DNA of 64,000 nt from Bacteroidales bacterium (GTDB taxonomy: Bacteria > Bacteroidota > Bacteroidia > Bacteroidales > UBA932). The translations under genes and the position numbers were made by a program. The notes beneath the pieces were generated by a model that saw only the letters and a list, made by a program, of their open reading frames with translations, did no database searches and was not told where the DNA came from. Shown here in pieces: positions 63,972 through 64,000 of the stretch; within the stretch, counting starts at the first letter, position 1; every line of letters starts with the position of its first letter. The stretch is from positions 1,972,178 through 2,036,177 of the forward strand of contig JALCKZ010000001.1 in assembly GCA_022647615.1 (NCBI GenBank), read 5' to 3'.

Positions 63972-64000
63972 ATGGCAGACAATTATCTAGAGAAAAAATT
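63972..64000 (+). CDS. Start of an unidentified gene (partial)
   Basis: An ATG at 63972 opens a frame reading MADNYLEKK before the window ends. It is AT-rich upstream, like other starts here, and follows dapF by 78 bases. Nine residues are too few to name a family. Confidence 0.45.

Overview
This 64 kb window is chromosomal DNA from a member of the Bacteroidota, most likely an anaerobic Bacteroidales. Three things point there. Promoters match the Bacteroidota -7 box TAnnTTTG (many are TACCTTTG, TATCTTTG or TATATTTG). Shine-Dalgarno sequences are weak or absent. The protein families are typical of that phylum: a short RpoD without region 1.1, head-GIN adhesin-like protein, secreted beta-propeller, S9/DPP-IV peptidase, YgiQ, lysine-rich H1-like protein, and Ptb-Buk. 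No rRNA, tRNA, CRISPR array, integrase or intact insertion sequence was seen.

Layout. 0-9.9 kb: acyltransferase (cut by the window edge), queA, an AT-rich regulatory region between two matching palindromes, an XRE regulator, pyrD, cinA, a lipoprotein serine hydrolase, dipeptidase and P5C dehydrogenase. 10-15 kb: ECF sigma, membrane partner and GIN protein, VanZ-like protein, htpG. 15.3-17.7 kb: an AmmeMemoRadiSam pair (Memo-AMMECR1 fusion plus radical SAM enzyme). 17.7-20.8 kb: EamA transporter, a multiply frameshifted dihydroorotase and a GT2 mannosyltransferase. 20.9-27.9 kb: accessory-looking block with hipB-hipA-metalloprotease, two secreted proteins, and a divergent histidine kinase/response regulator. 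28-39 kb: a repeat-rich non-coding patch, then tex, ClC channel, H1-like protein, ygiQ, argS, an Na+/alanine symporter and rpoD, all on the minus strand. 39.5-45.3 kb: hybrid sensor kinase, dnaN, a DnaQ-type exonuclease and a frameshifted FAA-hydrolase-like gene. 45.3-53.7 kb: flavoprotein, frameshifted binding protein, buk, ptb, ackA, lipid kinase and a short ComEC. 53.7-60.7 kb: S9 peptidase, RecD-like helicase, TrkH, HAMP sensor and gapA. 60.8-64 kb: surE-lpxB-dapF and the start of another gene.

The strongest unexplained signal is a 9-mer, CTGTCGGGA, found by eye 18 times on both strands, in genes and between them, where about half a copy is expected by chance. It looks like a DNA uptake or other genome-wide recognition sequence. 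A related palindrome built from its first six bases (CTGTCG-CGACAG) occurs three times at or just after stop codons. Other notable items are a HipBA operon translationally coupled to a metzincin-like protease, a pair of 28-bp operator-like palindromes upstream of an XRE regulator, and a GC-rich multi-hairpin repeat family.

Three genes carry frameshifts. One (pyrC) has about five indels and looks like genuine decay. The other two have a single shift each and could be assembly error.
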